Counted from the first letter of the stretch, positions 49,695 to 59,172 are shown. The stretch: DNA of 64,000 bases from Parasediminibacterium sp051861445 (GCA_051861445.1 JBHYCS010000008.1:62001-126000); one strand, 5' to 3'. A program made the numbers and translations. The notes: a model not told the origin generated them from the sequence alone.

Positions 49695-52205
49695 CTAAAA
49701 CTTGGGAAGTATACTTTTACGTTTCAATACTTTCACTAATTCATACCAAAAAACAGAAACAAAGGCGGTTACAAAAACAATAGACAATTGAAAAATATTC
49801 AGTAAAACCAGTTGAAAGAAATGGGTAACTGGTGTAATAAACAATAGCATTAGTACAATGGCTATAGTAATAGCAATAATAATAAACACAAAATTGTTTT
49901 TGTACTTAAGTGTTACAAATACGGAGTAATAAAACGATCGATTAATGAGTGTTAAGAAAATATTAGCACTAATTAAAAACAAGAAAACCATGGTTCTTAA
50001 AACCAACTCACTATATTGTTGATATAGTGCAAATTGATAGATAAACATTGCCCCAATAGTAATTATTATACCTTGAATAATACTCGTTGTAAGTTCTTTC
50101 CAATTAAAAAAAGTAGTTGTTATAGGTCTTGGTTTTTGCAACATTGTATTTTTTTCAATTGGCTCATTTTCATAAATAATAGAGCAGGTTGGCCCCATGA
50201 TTAATTCGAGAAAAATGATGTGTATAGGAGAAAAAATGTTAGGATATTTCCAAGCTAAAACCAATGGAATAAATACGGTAAATATGATAGGAATGTGAAT
50301 AGATATTATGTATTGAATTGCTTTTTTAAGGTTTACATAAATTTTTCTTCCCATAGTAATGGCATCTACTATTTTAGACAAATCGTCTTCTAATAAAATA
50401 AGCGATGCTGCAGATTTAGCAATTTCAGTTCCCTTTTTTCCCATAGCAATACCTATATGAGCAGCTCTTAATGCAGGCCCATCGTTTACGCCATCACCTG
50501 TCATTGCTACAATTTCGTTTTGGCTTTTTAATGCATTAATAATTTTTAATTTTGCTTCTGGAAACATTCTTGTAAATACGTTGGTAGCAGCAACTTTCTG
50601 TTGCAAATCGGTATCAGACAATTGCATTAATTCGTCGCCAGAAATACTTGTTTCAAATCCTTTAAATCCGATTTGTTTTGCAATTGCAGCAGTGGTTGTG
50701 GCATTATCTCCGGTTATAATTTTCACTTGAATTCCTGCTTGATAAAATGCTTTCAATACCGACTGAATATTTTTTTTAGGAGGATCGTAAAAAGCTACCA
50801 ATCCTTTAAAGCCAAATGGTAATTGTTGTTGTTTTTCTGGAAACGCTTGTTCGGAAAATATTGCTATTGCTATTCCTAAAACTCTATATCCTTCGTTTGC
50901 TAATTGGTTAATGGCGTTTAGTATAATTTCTTTTTCTTGTACAGATACATTACAAACTTCTATGATTGCCTCTGCTGCTCCTTTTGCTGCTACAATTCTC
51001 TTGTGTTCATTGTTTTCAAAAATATGTGTCATCATCGGAGGCTTTCCTTCCAACGGATATTCATGTATTAGTTTATACAATGTACGTTCATCTTTATCGT
51101 TAATTTGTTTATATACTTCATGTAATGCTATTTCCATTGTATCGAAAGGAATTGGCTCACTGGCCCACATAGCTAACTCTACAACTTCTTTTTCTAGGGC
51201 AGTCTTTATTTCATTGGCATTCACTATACTATTATTTGCCATTACAAATATTTTCGCCAAACTCATTTTATTTTCAGTAAGTGTACCTGTTTTATCGGTA
51301 CAAATAATAGTAGCACTCCCTAATGTTTCAACGGTTTTCATTTGCTTTACTACAATACCCATTTTCATTAATCGCCAAGCACCCAAAGCCATAAATGTGG
51401 TAAATGCTACAGGTATTTCTTCGGGTAAAATACTCATTGCCAATGTGAGTGCTTTTAATAAACTATCTACCAAACTACGAGATGCTACATAATTAAAAAC
51501 CCATACTATTACAAATACAAGTGCACCAGCAATTGCCATTTTTTTTACAAAATTTATTATTTGCTTTTCAAGGGGCGTTTGTTCTTCTGGTATTTCTTCT
51601 ATGCTTTTACCAATTTCGCCAAGTTTTGTTGTATTTCCAATGGCGGTAACTGTTGCAATAGCCAATCCTGAAGCTACCGAACTACCTTTAAATACAACTG
51701 CACTTTCTGAATTTTTGTCTTTAGTAATAGCAAACGATTCGCCAGTTAAAATAGACTCATTAACACTAAAATCGTTTGAATGAATAATGGTTCCATCGGC
51801 TGCAATTAGACTTCCTTCTTCTACCATCATGCAATCTCCTATCACCAACTCTTCACTTGTAATTTCAATGATTTTGCTTTCTCTAATTACTTTACAATGA
51901 GGTTGGGTAAAGGTTTTGAGCTTTGATAATGCATTTCTACTTCTTGCATCTTGATATAAAGAAATAGTAGCTTCGAAAATAATGGCTGCGGTAAGAAAAA
52001 TGGCATTACCCATTTCTCCACTTATAAAATAAATACTTGCAGCAACAAATAAAATGATAATCATAGGATCTTTAGCAAGGTTTTTAACAGCACCCCAAAA
52101 TCCATTTTCATGCTTAAACGCTAATTTATTTTCTCCATACTTTGCTCTAGCCTTTACAACTTGTTGCTTAGATAAGCCTGCTATATTAAAATGATTAGCC
52201 AACAT
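49695..52205 (-). CDS. P-type cation-transporting ATPase, 836 aa
   Basis: A P2-like ATPase with the N-terminal cation-ATPase domain, the actuator motif TGES (154-157), the phosphorylated aspartate Asp304 in CTDKTGTLTE, MTGDGVNDGPAL in the hinge, and about ten membrane helices. The M4 motif is LPEEIP instead of the VPEGLP of calcium pumps, and M6 has LELIMGPTCSIIYENEP instead of the usual NLVTDG, so the transported ion cannot be named (calcium, manganese or other). Gap to the 72-residue gene is 114 bases, with no terminator seen. Confidence 0.88.
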   Translation of the reverse strand: MLANHFNIAGLSKQQVVKARAKYGENKLAFKHENGFWGAVKNLAKDPMIIILFVAASIYFISGEMGNAIFLTAAIIFEATISLYQDARSRNALSKLKTFTQPHCKVIRESKIIEITSEELVIGDCMMVEEGSLIAADGTIIHSNDFSVNESILTGESFAITKDKNSESAVVFKGSSVASGLAIATVTAIGNTTKLGEIGKSIEEIPEEQTPLEKQIINFVKKMAIAGALVFVIVWVFNYVASRSLVDSLLKALTLAMSILPEEIPVAFTTFMALGAWRLMKMGIVVKQMKTVETLGSATIICTDKTGTLTENKMSLAKIFVMANNSIVNANEIKTALEKEVVELAMWASEPIPFDTMEIALHEVYKQINDKDERTLYKLIHEYPLEGKPPMMTHIFENNEHKRIVAAKGAAEAIIEVCNVSVQEKEIILNAINQLANEGYRVLGIAIAIFSEQAFPEKQQQLPFGFKGLVAFYDPPKKNIQSVLKAFYQAGIQVKIITGDNATTTAAIAKQIGFKGFETSISGDELMQLSDTDLQQKVAATNVFTRMFPEAKLKIINALKSQNEIVAMTGDGVNDGPALRAAHIGIAMGKKGTEIAKSAASLILLEDDLSKIVDAITMGRKIYVNLKKAIQYIISIHIPIIFTVFIPLVLAWKYPNIFSPIHIIFLELIMGPTCSIIYENEPIEKNTMLQKPRPITTTFFNWKELTTSIIQGIIITIGAMFIYQFALYQQYSELVLRTMVFLFLISANIFLTLINRSFYYSVFVTLKYKNNFVFIIIAITIAIVLMLLFITPVTHFFQLVLLNIFQLSIVFVTAFVSVFWYELVKVLKRKSILPKF

Positions 52206-52319
52206 GAAATATATTTTTTAGTAAAATGAAAATTGCTTGTTTCTTTTACTATGTATACACTTTATTGTGTTTATTTCAAGAACCTTTTGAATAGGTTTAT
52301 AATAGTAAATAAAAAACTG

Positions 52320-52538
52320 TTACTTTTTTTGTGGTTGATGATTAATGGCATATTTGGTTAATAATCCATCTAAAGAGTCATTATAATCTTTTAAATGTTT
52401 TAATTGAACTGCCGGATCTTGTTCGTCTGGTATTGTCACTGGCATTTCATTTATAAATTCTGACAACTCAGGATAATCTACATTTATCTGCAAGGTTTTT
52501 TCTATAATTTCATCGTTGATCTGTTGCTTTGTTTTCAT
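52320..52538 (-). CDS. Hypothetical small protein, 72 aa
   Basis: An acidic, mostly helical cytoplasmic protein (DYPELSEFINEMPVTIPDEQDPAVQLKHLKDY) with no signal, membrane segment or known motif. I do not recognise it. Its interest lies in its position: it has the composite element copy E upstream and precedes the P-type ATPase gene by 114 bases, so it is a candidate stress-regulon member and possibly a partner of the ATPase. Confidence 0.68.
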   Translation of the reverse strand: MKTKQQINDEIIEKTLQINVDYPELSEFINEMPVTIPDEQDPAVQLKHLKDYNDSLDGLLTKYAINHQPQKK

Positions 52539-52605
52539 AATTATAGCTTATTAAATATTGAATGGTATGGACAAAATCAATAAAAGCATTAGCTATATTG
52601 AAGTA

Positions 52606-52663
52606 CATAAAGATGACTCTTATGGTATTGAATTCTTTATACAATTCTTATAATTAGTTACAT
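52606..52663 (-). promoter_or_regulatory. Composite regulatory element, copy E (72-aa protein/ATPase unit)
   Basis: Minus strand: CATCTTTATG (52606-52615), 20 bases, AATTGTATAAA (52636-52646), 9 bases, ATGTAACT (52656-52663, 7 of 8). The -7-like part ends 68 bases before the ATG. This is the most diverged -7-like part, but the half-sites and spacing are kept. Confidence 0.68.
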
Positions 52664-52670
52664 AATTGGC

Positions 52671-52705
52671 AAAAAAAGCCCCATCCTAATAATAGAACGG
52701 GGCTT
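52671..52705 (-). terminator. Intrinsic terminator of the acyl-CoA dehydrogenase gene
   Basis: Stem AAGCCCC (52676-52682) with GGGGCTT (52699-52705), 16-base loop, followed on the minus strand by a run of seven Ts. It lies 26 bases after the gene. Confidence 0.78.
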
Positions 52706-52730
52706 ACACTTAAAACAACCAAAACAAAGG

Positions 52731-54521
52731 TTAAAATGCGTATTTATTATCTGTTATCATTTTTGATGCAATTCTACGTCTTGCATCTTTTGAGTTAAAT
52801 GGTTCTGTTTTTGTAAATCTTTTCAACCCAATATGCATCATTCTCAATTCATCACCGTCTGCAAAGCTATTCAAAGCATCTTTTCCTGCCTTATTTATTC
52901 TATCAGCGGCATCATATATGTACGTTTTTACAATATCTGCTTGAACCGATGAAGCGTCTAATCCATTTTTCTCAACTAATTTCAATAGTCTTAATAGTGC
53001 ACTTTCAGCATGAAAAGTTTCAATAGCCATATCTGCAATATTCATTAATACCTCTTGTTCTTTATCTAATTGCATCATTAATTTTTGAACTGCAGCTCCT
53101 GCAACCATTAAAATAGCTTTCTTGAAATTATTGATGTATTTAATTTCTTTGGCAAAAACACCTTCATCTTCACTATTAAAATCAGGAATGCTCATTAACT
53201 CTTTCTGCACATTCATTGCTGGCCCCATTAAATCTAACTTGCCCTTCATGGCACGTTTTAATACCATATCTACAGTAAGTAAACGATTAATTTCATTAGT
53301 GCCCTCGTAAATACGATTAATACGACTATCTCTGTAAGCTTTACTAATCATGTACTCATCGCTAAAACCATTACCACCATGTATTTGAACGCCTTCATCT
53401 ACCACAAAATCTAACACTTCACTACCAAACACTTTAAGCATGGCACATTCGATAGCAAACTCTTCTGCTGCTCCTAAAACTGCTTGGTTAAAAGGTACTC
53501 CTGCATCTAATAATTCGTGTTCTTTCTCATCAATCCATTTAGAGGTACGGTACAAAGCACTTTCACACACCCACAAACGAATACACATTTCTGCTAGTTT
53601 GTGTTTAATAGCTCCAAACTTAGAAATAGGTAGTTTAAATTGTTCTCTAGTATTGGCATATTGTACCGATGTGGTAGCTGCTCTTTTTGCTCCACCTAAG
53701 GTAGCTGCATCTAATTTTAAACGACCAATATTTAAGATATTAAATGCAATTACATGTCCTTTTCCAATTTCGCCCAAAACATTTTCTACAGGTACTTTAC
53801 AATCTTGAAAATACAGTTGTACAGTAGACGACCCTTTAATGCCCATTTTATGTTCTTCCGGTCCTTGCGTAAATCCTTCAAAACCACGTTCTACAATAAA
53901 TCCAGTAAACTTATCGCCATCAATTTTGGCAAATACAGTGTAAACATCTGCAAAACCACCATTGGTAATCCAACATTTTTGACCATTTAAAATATAATGC
54001 GTTCCTTCTGCATTTAACGTTGCTGTTGTTTTTGCACTTAAAGCATCACTTCCACTGTTAGGTTCCGTTAAACCATAAGCACCTTTCCATTCTCCACTTG
54101 CTAATTTGGGAATGTATTTTTGCTTTTGTTCTTCTGTGCCAAAATATAAAATTGGTAAAGTACCAATTCCTGTATGTGCAGCAATGGCAACACTAAAAGA
54201 ATGACCACCACCTAAACCTTCATTTACAATGGTAGAAGTAATAAAATCTTTACCCAATCCACCATATTCTTCAGGAAAAGAGGTAGAAAGTAAACCTTGT
54301 TCACCTGCTTTTTCCATTAGAGATGGCATTAAACCAGGTTCTAATTTGTCTATTCTTTCAACAATCGGTAATATTTCTGTGTCTAAAAACTGTTGACACA
54401 TATCCATTACCATCGATTGTTCTTCATTAAAATCTTCAGGAATAAATGTTTCGAATGGATTGCTTTGTTTAATTATCCACTCTCCTCCTTTTAATGTGGT
54501 GTTTTGTGTAGTGGCACTCAT
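52731..54521 (-). CDS. Acyl-CoA dehydrogenase (very-long-chain type), 596 aa
   Basis: The first dehydrogenation of fatty-acid beta-oxidation, with FAD. The N-terminal, middle and C-terminal ACAD domains are clear: FPEEYGGLGKDFITSTIV, GAYGLTEPNSGSDALSAKT, KCWITNGGFADVYTVFAKI, QIHGGNGFSDEYMISKAYRDSRINRIYEGTNEINR (glutamate in YEGTNEI). The 596-residue size with an extra C-terminal domain matches the VLCAD/ACAD9-like group. A MarR regulator lies 43 bases upstream in the same direction, a common local arrangement. Confidence 0.95.
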   Translation of the reverse strand: MSATTQNTTLKGGEWIIKQSNPFETFIPEDFNEEQSMVMDMCQQFLDTEILPIVERIDKLEPGLMPSLMEKAGEQGLLSTSFPEEYGGLGKDFITSTIVNEGLGGGHSFSVAIAAHTGIGTLPILYFGTEEQKQKYIPKLASGEWKGAYGLTEPNSGSDALSAKTTATLNAEGTHYILNGQKCWITNGGFADVYTVFAKIDGDKFTGFIVERGFEGFTQGPEEHKMGIKGSSTVQLYFQDCKVPVENVLGEIGKGHVIAFNILNIGRLKLDAATLGGAKRAATTSVQYANTREQFKLPISKFGAIKHKLAEMCIRLWVCESALYRTSKWIDEKEHELLDAGVPFNQAVLGAAEEFAIECAMLKVFGSEVLDFVVDEGVQIHGGNGFSDEYMISKAYRDSRINRIYEGTNEINRLLTVDMVLKRAMKGKLDLMGPAMNVQKELMSIPDFNSEDEGVFAKEIKYINNFKKAILMVAGAAVQKLMMQLDKEQEVLMNIADMAIETFHAESALLRLLKLVEKNGLDASSVQADIVKTYIYDAADRINKAGKDALNSFADGDELRMMHIGLKRFTKTEPFNSKDARRRIASKMITDNKYAF

Positions 54522-54564
54522 GGCAATTGTATTTTAAAAATGATTGATATGGCTAAGCGTTTTC

Positions 54565-55008
54565 TTATGTAGTTAGGTTATCGTAAACTTTTTGAAATAC
54601 ATTTTTTACAACATCAATTTCTTCTTTTGTAATCCCTACCAACGCTTCTTGCATGGTTTGATTGGCTAAATCTATTGTACGCTGTTGTAAATCTTTTGCA
54701 TTTTCTGTTAAACAAACCAAGTTTATTCTTCTGTCTGTAACCGATGGTTTTCGTATTACCAAATTTTGCTTTTCTAAATTGTCAATTAATCTTGTAATAC
54801 TAGGTTTATCTCTAAACGTTCTATTACATAATTCTTGCTGACTCAGACAATCTTCTTTCCACAAATGATATAATACGCTCCATTGTTCAATGGTAATTTC
54901 TAATCCATCGTTTCTAAAATTCTTCTGCAATCTTCTTGCCACAGCTGTGCTAGCCATGCCATTAATTACGCTATATAATTCTCCTCGTTTAAATTGGTTG
55001 TTTGACAT
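54565..55008 (-). CDS. MarR-family transcriptional regulator
   Basis: A winged-helix regulator of 147 residues (ATG at 55008; the TTG-started frame adds eight residues). The recognition region is LSQQELCNRTFRDKPSITRLIDNLEKQNLVIRKPSVTDRRINLVCLT, with the MarR-typical DxRxxxxxLT wing. Position between a PhyH oxygenase gene and the acyl-CoA dehydrogenase suggests it controls fatty-acid-related genes, as MarR regulators of this type often do. No operator is evident to me. Confidence 0.92.
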   Translation of the reverse strand: MSNNQFKRGELYSVINGMASTAVARRLQKNFRNDGLEITIEQWSVLYHLWKEDCLSQQELCNRTFRDKPSITRLIDNLEKQNLVIRKPSVTDRRINLVCLTENAKDLQQRTIDLANQTMQEALVGITKEEIDVVKNVFQKVYDNLTT

Positions 55009-55076
55009 ATAGTTGTTTATGCAACTAATCAAAGATAAAAGGTTGTTTCGAAATTGCCAATATTTGTTTCGTTAAA

Positions 55077-56048
55077 TTATGAATTGTGTAAAATGGCAGG
55101 GCGTTCGGATATTTCGTGATAACACAAAACACCGTCGGCAAAATAATGTGCAACCAAGCTTTTACGAGTTTGCTGTTGATTTGTAATAGGTGAACCACCA
55201 TGCAATAAATTGGCATGCCAAATAAATACATCGCCTTTTTTAGGATAAAAAAATGAAGGAGCTAATTTATTTTTCTGAATAACAGCATCGATAGCAGCTT
55301 CGTAATTTTCGTAATGATGTTTACCCAAAAAAAGAGCATTATTACCACTATCAAAATGCTCACTCATTACATAGGGAAGTTTATGACTACTAGGGTAATA
55401 TACCAATTCTCCACTACCTTCAACAACATCTTCCAAAGCAATCCAAATGGCTGCTAAATAACCTAAGGGTTCTGTTGTCATATGTACACTATCACTATGT
55501 GGTTTTTGTTCACTACCGTAAATAAAATTGATTGTTTGAAAAGGGATAGCCTTTTTTTGAAAAATAAAGGATAGTATATCAACAATTAAAGGATTATTAA
55601 ACACATTATTGATAACGGGACTTTGCTTCCAAGCGTCCATAATTTTTCTTCCTGTGAAATTAAAATCAACAACTTGTTTTTGTTGCAATAAATCAATTTC
55701 ATGATTAATATCATCAACCACATCAGCAAATAATGAAGGAATAATTAAAAAACCATTTTCACGCCATTGTAATAGTTGCTCTTGGATTTCTGTAGAAAAT
55801 TTTGAAAACCCTGAATGATTTTTAATGGTTTCATCTGTAACAGAAGGAACATCCATCCATGGCAAATCGTTGCTCCGATTTTGTATATGCCTATGGGCTA
55901 AACTTTGCCAAAGAAAACGCCTAATTTTAAACTTTTTGTAAAACAAGCGATTGGCTTTTAATTGATCAATATGCAATAAATTGTAAAAATTATATACCAA
56001 TCGAAGGCTGCGTAAAAAGCCCGTGTATTTTTGAATCCATTGTTTCAT
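55077..56048 (-). CDS. PhyH-family (phytanoyl-CoA dioxygenase-like) oxygenase, 323 aa
   Basis: An Fe(II)/2-oxoglutarate oxygenase: ligands His184-x-Asp186 in KPHSDSVHM and a distal His in IWHANLLHGGSP (His278 or His283; His283 in HGG is the family position), with arginine in TRKSLVAHY. The substrate is unknown; phytanoyl-CoA-like lipids are possible given the adjacent acyl-CoA dehydrogenase. It is divergent from the hydrolase gene. Confidence 0.86.
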   Translation of the reverse strand: MKQWIQKYTGFLRSLRLVYNFYNLLHIDQLKANRLFYKKFKIRRFLWQSLAHRHIQNRSNDLPWMDVPSVTDETIKNHSGFSKFSTEIQEQLLQWRENGFLIIPSLFADVVDDINHEIDLLQQKQVVDFNFTGRKIMDAWKQSPVINNVFNNPLIVDILSFIFQKKAIPFQTINFIYGSEQKPHSDSVHMTTEPLGYLAAIWIALEDVVEGSGELVYYPSSHKLPYVMSEHFDSGNNALFLGKHHYENYEAAIDAVIQKNKLAPSFFYPKKGDVFIWHANLLHGGSPITNQQQTRKSLVAHYFADGVLCYHEISERPAILHNS

Positions 56049-56079
56049 GCAATGAAATTACGTATATTAATCAAACCAT

Positions 56080-56877
56080 ATGCTCATATCATATAAAGCA
56101 TCTAACATACATTTTTACAAATTTGGTGATGGCAACAAAATACTGCTTTGTTTACATGGATATGGTTTAGATGGAAGTTCGTTCGATATAATCAAAGAAA
56201 TTTTGAGTGAAGAATATACCATCATTGCTTTTGACTTTCCTTATCATGGATTAACGCAATGGAACTCTGCCAGTACTTTTTTACCAATTGACATTATTGA
56301 GATTGTAAAAAAAATTATACCAATAAACAACAGTCAAAAAATATCAATTCTTGCGTACAGCATGGGCGGAAGAGTTGCACTACAATTATTAGAAGATTTT
56401 CCTAAGTTAATAGAACAATTGGTTTTATTAGCCCCTGATGGATTACACAAAAACAAATGGCAATGGATTGCCACACAAACGCAAACAGGAAATCACTTAT
56501 TTAAATTTACCATGAAGCATCCACAATGGCTATTTGTACTGATTCAGATGATAAACAAATTTGGACTACTGAATAAAAGCATTGTAAAATTTGTGCACCA
56601 TTATATTGATGATGAAAAAGAAAGGATGCTTTTATATGATAGATGGAACATTATGAATAAGTTTAAACCCAATCTCAAAAAATTACAAACCATTATTGCC
56701 ACAAATAAAATTCCTGTAAAAATGCTTTTTGGAAAATTAGATAGAATTATTGTTGCAAAAAGAGGATATGCATTTCAAAAAAACATTCCTTTTATTATGG
56801 TAGAAGAAATACATGCAGGACATCAATTATTACAACCAAAACATACCGCACAAATAAAGGCTTTGTTTAACAAGTAA
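56080..56877 (+). CDS. Alpha/beta hydrolase, 265 aa
   Basis: The nucleophile elbow LAYSMGGRVAL has Ser94; the oxyanion region is CLHGYGLDGSSFD and the histidine lies in EIHAGHQLLQP. Asp in FGKLDRIIV completes a likely triad. This is a small cytoplasmic serine hydrolase of unknown substrate. It begins a short plus-strand run with GT2 (17 bases downstream), so the pair may be an operon. Confidence 0.87.
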   Translation: MLISYKASNIHFYKFGDGNKILLCLHGYGLDGSSFDIIKEILSEEYTIIAFDFPYHGLTQWNSASTFLPIDIIEIVKKIIPINNSQKISILAYSMGGRVALQLLEDFPKLIEQLVLLAPDGLHKNKWQWIATQTQTGNHLFKFTMKHPQWLFVLIQMINKFGLLNKSIVKFVHHYIDDEKERMLLYDRWNIMNKFKPNLKKLQTIIATNKIPVKMLFGKLDRIIVAKRGYAFQKNIPFIMVEEIHAGHQLLQPKHTAQIKALFNK

Positions 56878-56894
56878 ACTGTTTCTTTGTAGAT

Positions 56895-58037
56895 ATGTGG
56901 ATGATTTTTTGCTTCTTTATTTGCCTATTTGTGCTGTACCTATTACTAATGCTAGTGTATAGGCATTATTTTATTCAATTAAAGCCCTTTGAATTCAATA
57001 AAAATATCGCTCCAAATAAAGGTTTCACCATTATTATTCCTGCAAGAAATGAAGCCGAAAACATAGGAAACTTATTAACATCAATTGTACAACAAAATTA
57101 TCCAACATCTTTATGGGAAGTGTTTGTAATGGACGATTTTTCTACCGATGAAACAGCAAATATTGTAACTACATTTCAACAACAACATAGCAATATTCAT
57201 TTAGTAAAACTTGCAGAAGAAATAGGCAATAAACCCATTAATTCTTACAAAAAAAAGGCTATTGAAATTGGCATTCAAAAATCTACAAAAGATTGGATTG
57301 TAACTACCGATGCTGATTGTTTTGTTAATAAAAATTGGCTATTGAGTTACAACCTTTACATACAACAAACAAATTCGGTTTTCGTAGCGGCACCTGTAGT
57401 TTTTACAAATAATGGAAGTGCTTTTCAAAGCTTTCAGTGTATTGATTTTATGGCTTTACAAGGTATTACTGCTGCTGCAATTTCAATGGGTATTCATGCC
57501 ATGTGTAATGGTGCAAATTTGGCTTATGAGAAATCTGTTTTTTTTGATGTAGGTGGCTTTAAAGGAGTTGATAAAATTGCTAGTGGTGATGATATGTTTT
57601 TAATGAAAAAAATTCAAAATAAATATCCCAAAAAATTGGGCTATCTATATCATCAAGATGCAATTGTAGCAACAAAACCAATGGAGACAATGGGTGGTTT
57701 TTTTAACCAAAGAGTACGCTGGGCTAGCAAAACAAACAGCTATAAAGAAATAGCTACAATTGTTGTTTTATGGGCTGTTTTATTGGTAAATATTGGTTTG
57801 GTAATATTACCTGTTATAGCGTTTATACATTTGAATGCCTTATTTATTTGGCTTGGCTTAATGGCAATAAAAACCTTTGTTGAAGCCATATTTGCTGTAA
57901 AAATTGCACGTTTTTTTTCAATAGAATTAAGGTGGTGGTACACATTGCTACAATTTCCACATGTATTGTATACTAGTTTAGCTGGCTGTTTTGGTCTATT
58001 TTCAAACTATCAATGGAAAGGCAGGAAAGTAAAATAA
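56895..58037 (+). CDS. Family 2 glycosyltransferase, membrane-associated, 380 aa
   Basis: An N-terminal helix (about 1-22) is followed by a GT-A domain: FTIIIPARNEAENIGNLLTSIVQQNYP, EVFVMDDFSTDETAN, TTDADCFVN (the DxD element) and GVDKIASGDDMFLMKKI, with QRVRWASK (QxxRW) and two or three C-terminal helices (about 290-365). It transfers sugars at the inner membrane, probably to a lipid or growing polysaccharide. The glycan is unknown. Confidence 0.9.
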   Translation: MWMIFCFFICLFVLYLLLMLVYRHYFIQLKPFEFNKNIAPNKGFTIIIPARNEAENIGNLLTSIVQQNYPTSLWEVFVMDDFSTDETANIVTTFQQQHSNIHLVKLAEEIGNKPINSYKKKAIEIGIQKSTKDWIVTTDADCFVNKNWLLSYNLYIQQTNSVFVAAPVVFTNNGSAFQSFQCIDFMALQGITAAAISMGIHAMCNGANLAYEKSVFFDVGGFKGVDKIASGDDMFLMKKIQNKYPKKLGYLYHQDAIVATKPMETMGGFFNQRVRWASKTNSYKEIATIVVLWAVLLVNIGLVILPVIAFIHLNALFIWLGLMAIKTFVEAIFAVKIARFFSIELRWWYTLLQFPHVLYTSLAGCFGLFSNYQWKGRKVK

Positions 58038-58089
58038 TTAATCTACATTATTTAACCTTCAATTTTACAAACACAGTTATCTTCAACAA

Positions 58090-59172
58090 GTGAAAACAAA
58101 TAATCAAACATCTACTATCATGCAGCGGCTAATGCAAAATAAGTTGGCTGTAATAGGTATTATTATTATTTGTATAAACGTATTGGTTGCCATTTTTGCA
58201 TACATTATTGCTCCAGATAATACAGTAAATGCCAATAGAATTATTCCAGAAATTGGCAGTAAAAAACAAGGGTTTCATAGTCAGTTTTTATTAGTCAATA
58301 GAAATACTGAACAGCAATCTTCAACTTCTAATTTAACTACATTATTTTCTGGTAAAATTGATTCGTATCAATGGATTCCTATCCTTCAATCGAAACAAAT
58401 AAAGGATAGTATTTTTTTTGAAAAATATATCGACGAAGGAGTTACAGAAGCTAAATCAATTCATCTTTCAAAAGTTGGAAAGCAAAGAATAGTAGAACAA
58501 ACTTTTGTTTTAGGTACTGATAAATTTGGTAGAGATATGTTGAGTAGGCTCATCATTGGTTCTAGAGTTAGCTTAAGCGTTGGCATTATTGCTGTTTTTA
58601 TTTCACTATCAATTGGTATAACATTAGGGGCTTTTGCAGGCTATTTTGGTGGATGGATTAATAACTGCATTATGTGGCTTACTAACGTTGTTTGGAGCAT
58701 TCCGACATTGTTATTGGTATTTGCAATTACACTAATTCTTGGTAAAGGATTTTGGCAGGTGTTTATTGCTGTAGGGTTAACTATGTGGGTGAATGTAGCT
58801 AGATTGGTGAGAGGACAAGTACTTGCAGTTAAAAATCTAGAATATGTTCAAGCAGCGAAAGTGTTGGGATTTAGTAATATGAGAATTATTTTCAAACATA
58901 TTTTACCAAATATTTTAGGTCCTGTTATGGTAATTGCTGCCAGCAATTTTGCATCGGCCATTGTGGTTGAAGCTGGTTTAAGCTTTTTAGGTGTTGGCGT
59001 GCAACCACCACAACCAAGTTGGGGATTAATGATTAAGGAAAACTACAATTTTATAATTACCAATAGACAATTATTGGCACTTGCACCTGGTATAGCCATT
59101 ATGCAATTGGTTTTAGCTTTTAACTTGGTTGGCAATGGATTAAGAGATGCAATTAATGTAAAAACAAATTAA
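58090..59172 (+). CDS. ABC transporter permease (DppC/OppC type), 360 aa
   Basis: A dipeptide/oligopeptide-type permease: N-terminal helix (about 17-40), a periplasmic insert of about 110 residues between the first and second helix, then RDMLSRLIIGSRVSLSVGIIAVFISLSIGITLGAFAGYFGG and the EAA-loop motif VQAAKVLGFSNMRIIFKHILPNILGPVMV. The frame starts at GTG 58090; an ATG at 58120 would shorten it by ten residues and I cannot decide. No partner permease, ATPase or binding protein is adjacent. Confidence 0.88.
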   Translation: MKTNNQTSTIMQRLMQNKLAVIGIIIICINVLVAIFAYIIAPDNTVNANRIIPEIGSKKQGFHSQFLLVNRNTEQQSSTSNLTTLFSGKIDSYQWIPILQSKQIKDSIFFEKYIDEGVTEAKSIHLSKVGKQRIVEQTFVLGTDKFGRDMLSRLIIGSRVSLSVGIIAVFISLSIGITLGAFAGYFGGWINNCIMWLTNVVWSIPTLLLVFAITLILGKGFWQVFIAVGLTMWVNVARLVRGQVLAVKNLEYVQAAKVLGFSNMRIIFKHILPNILGPVMVIAASNFASAIVVEAGLSFLGVGVQPPQPSWGLMIKENYNFIITNRQLLALAPGIAIMQLVLAFNLVGNGLRDAINVKTN

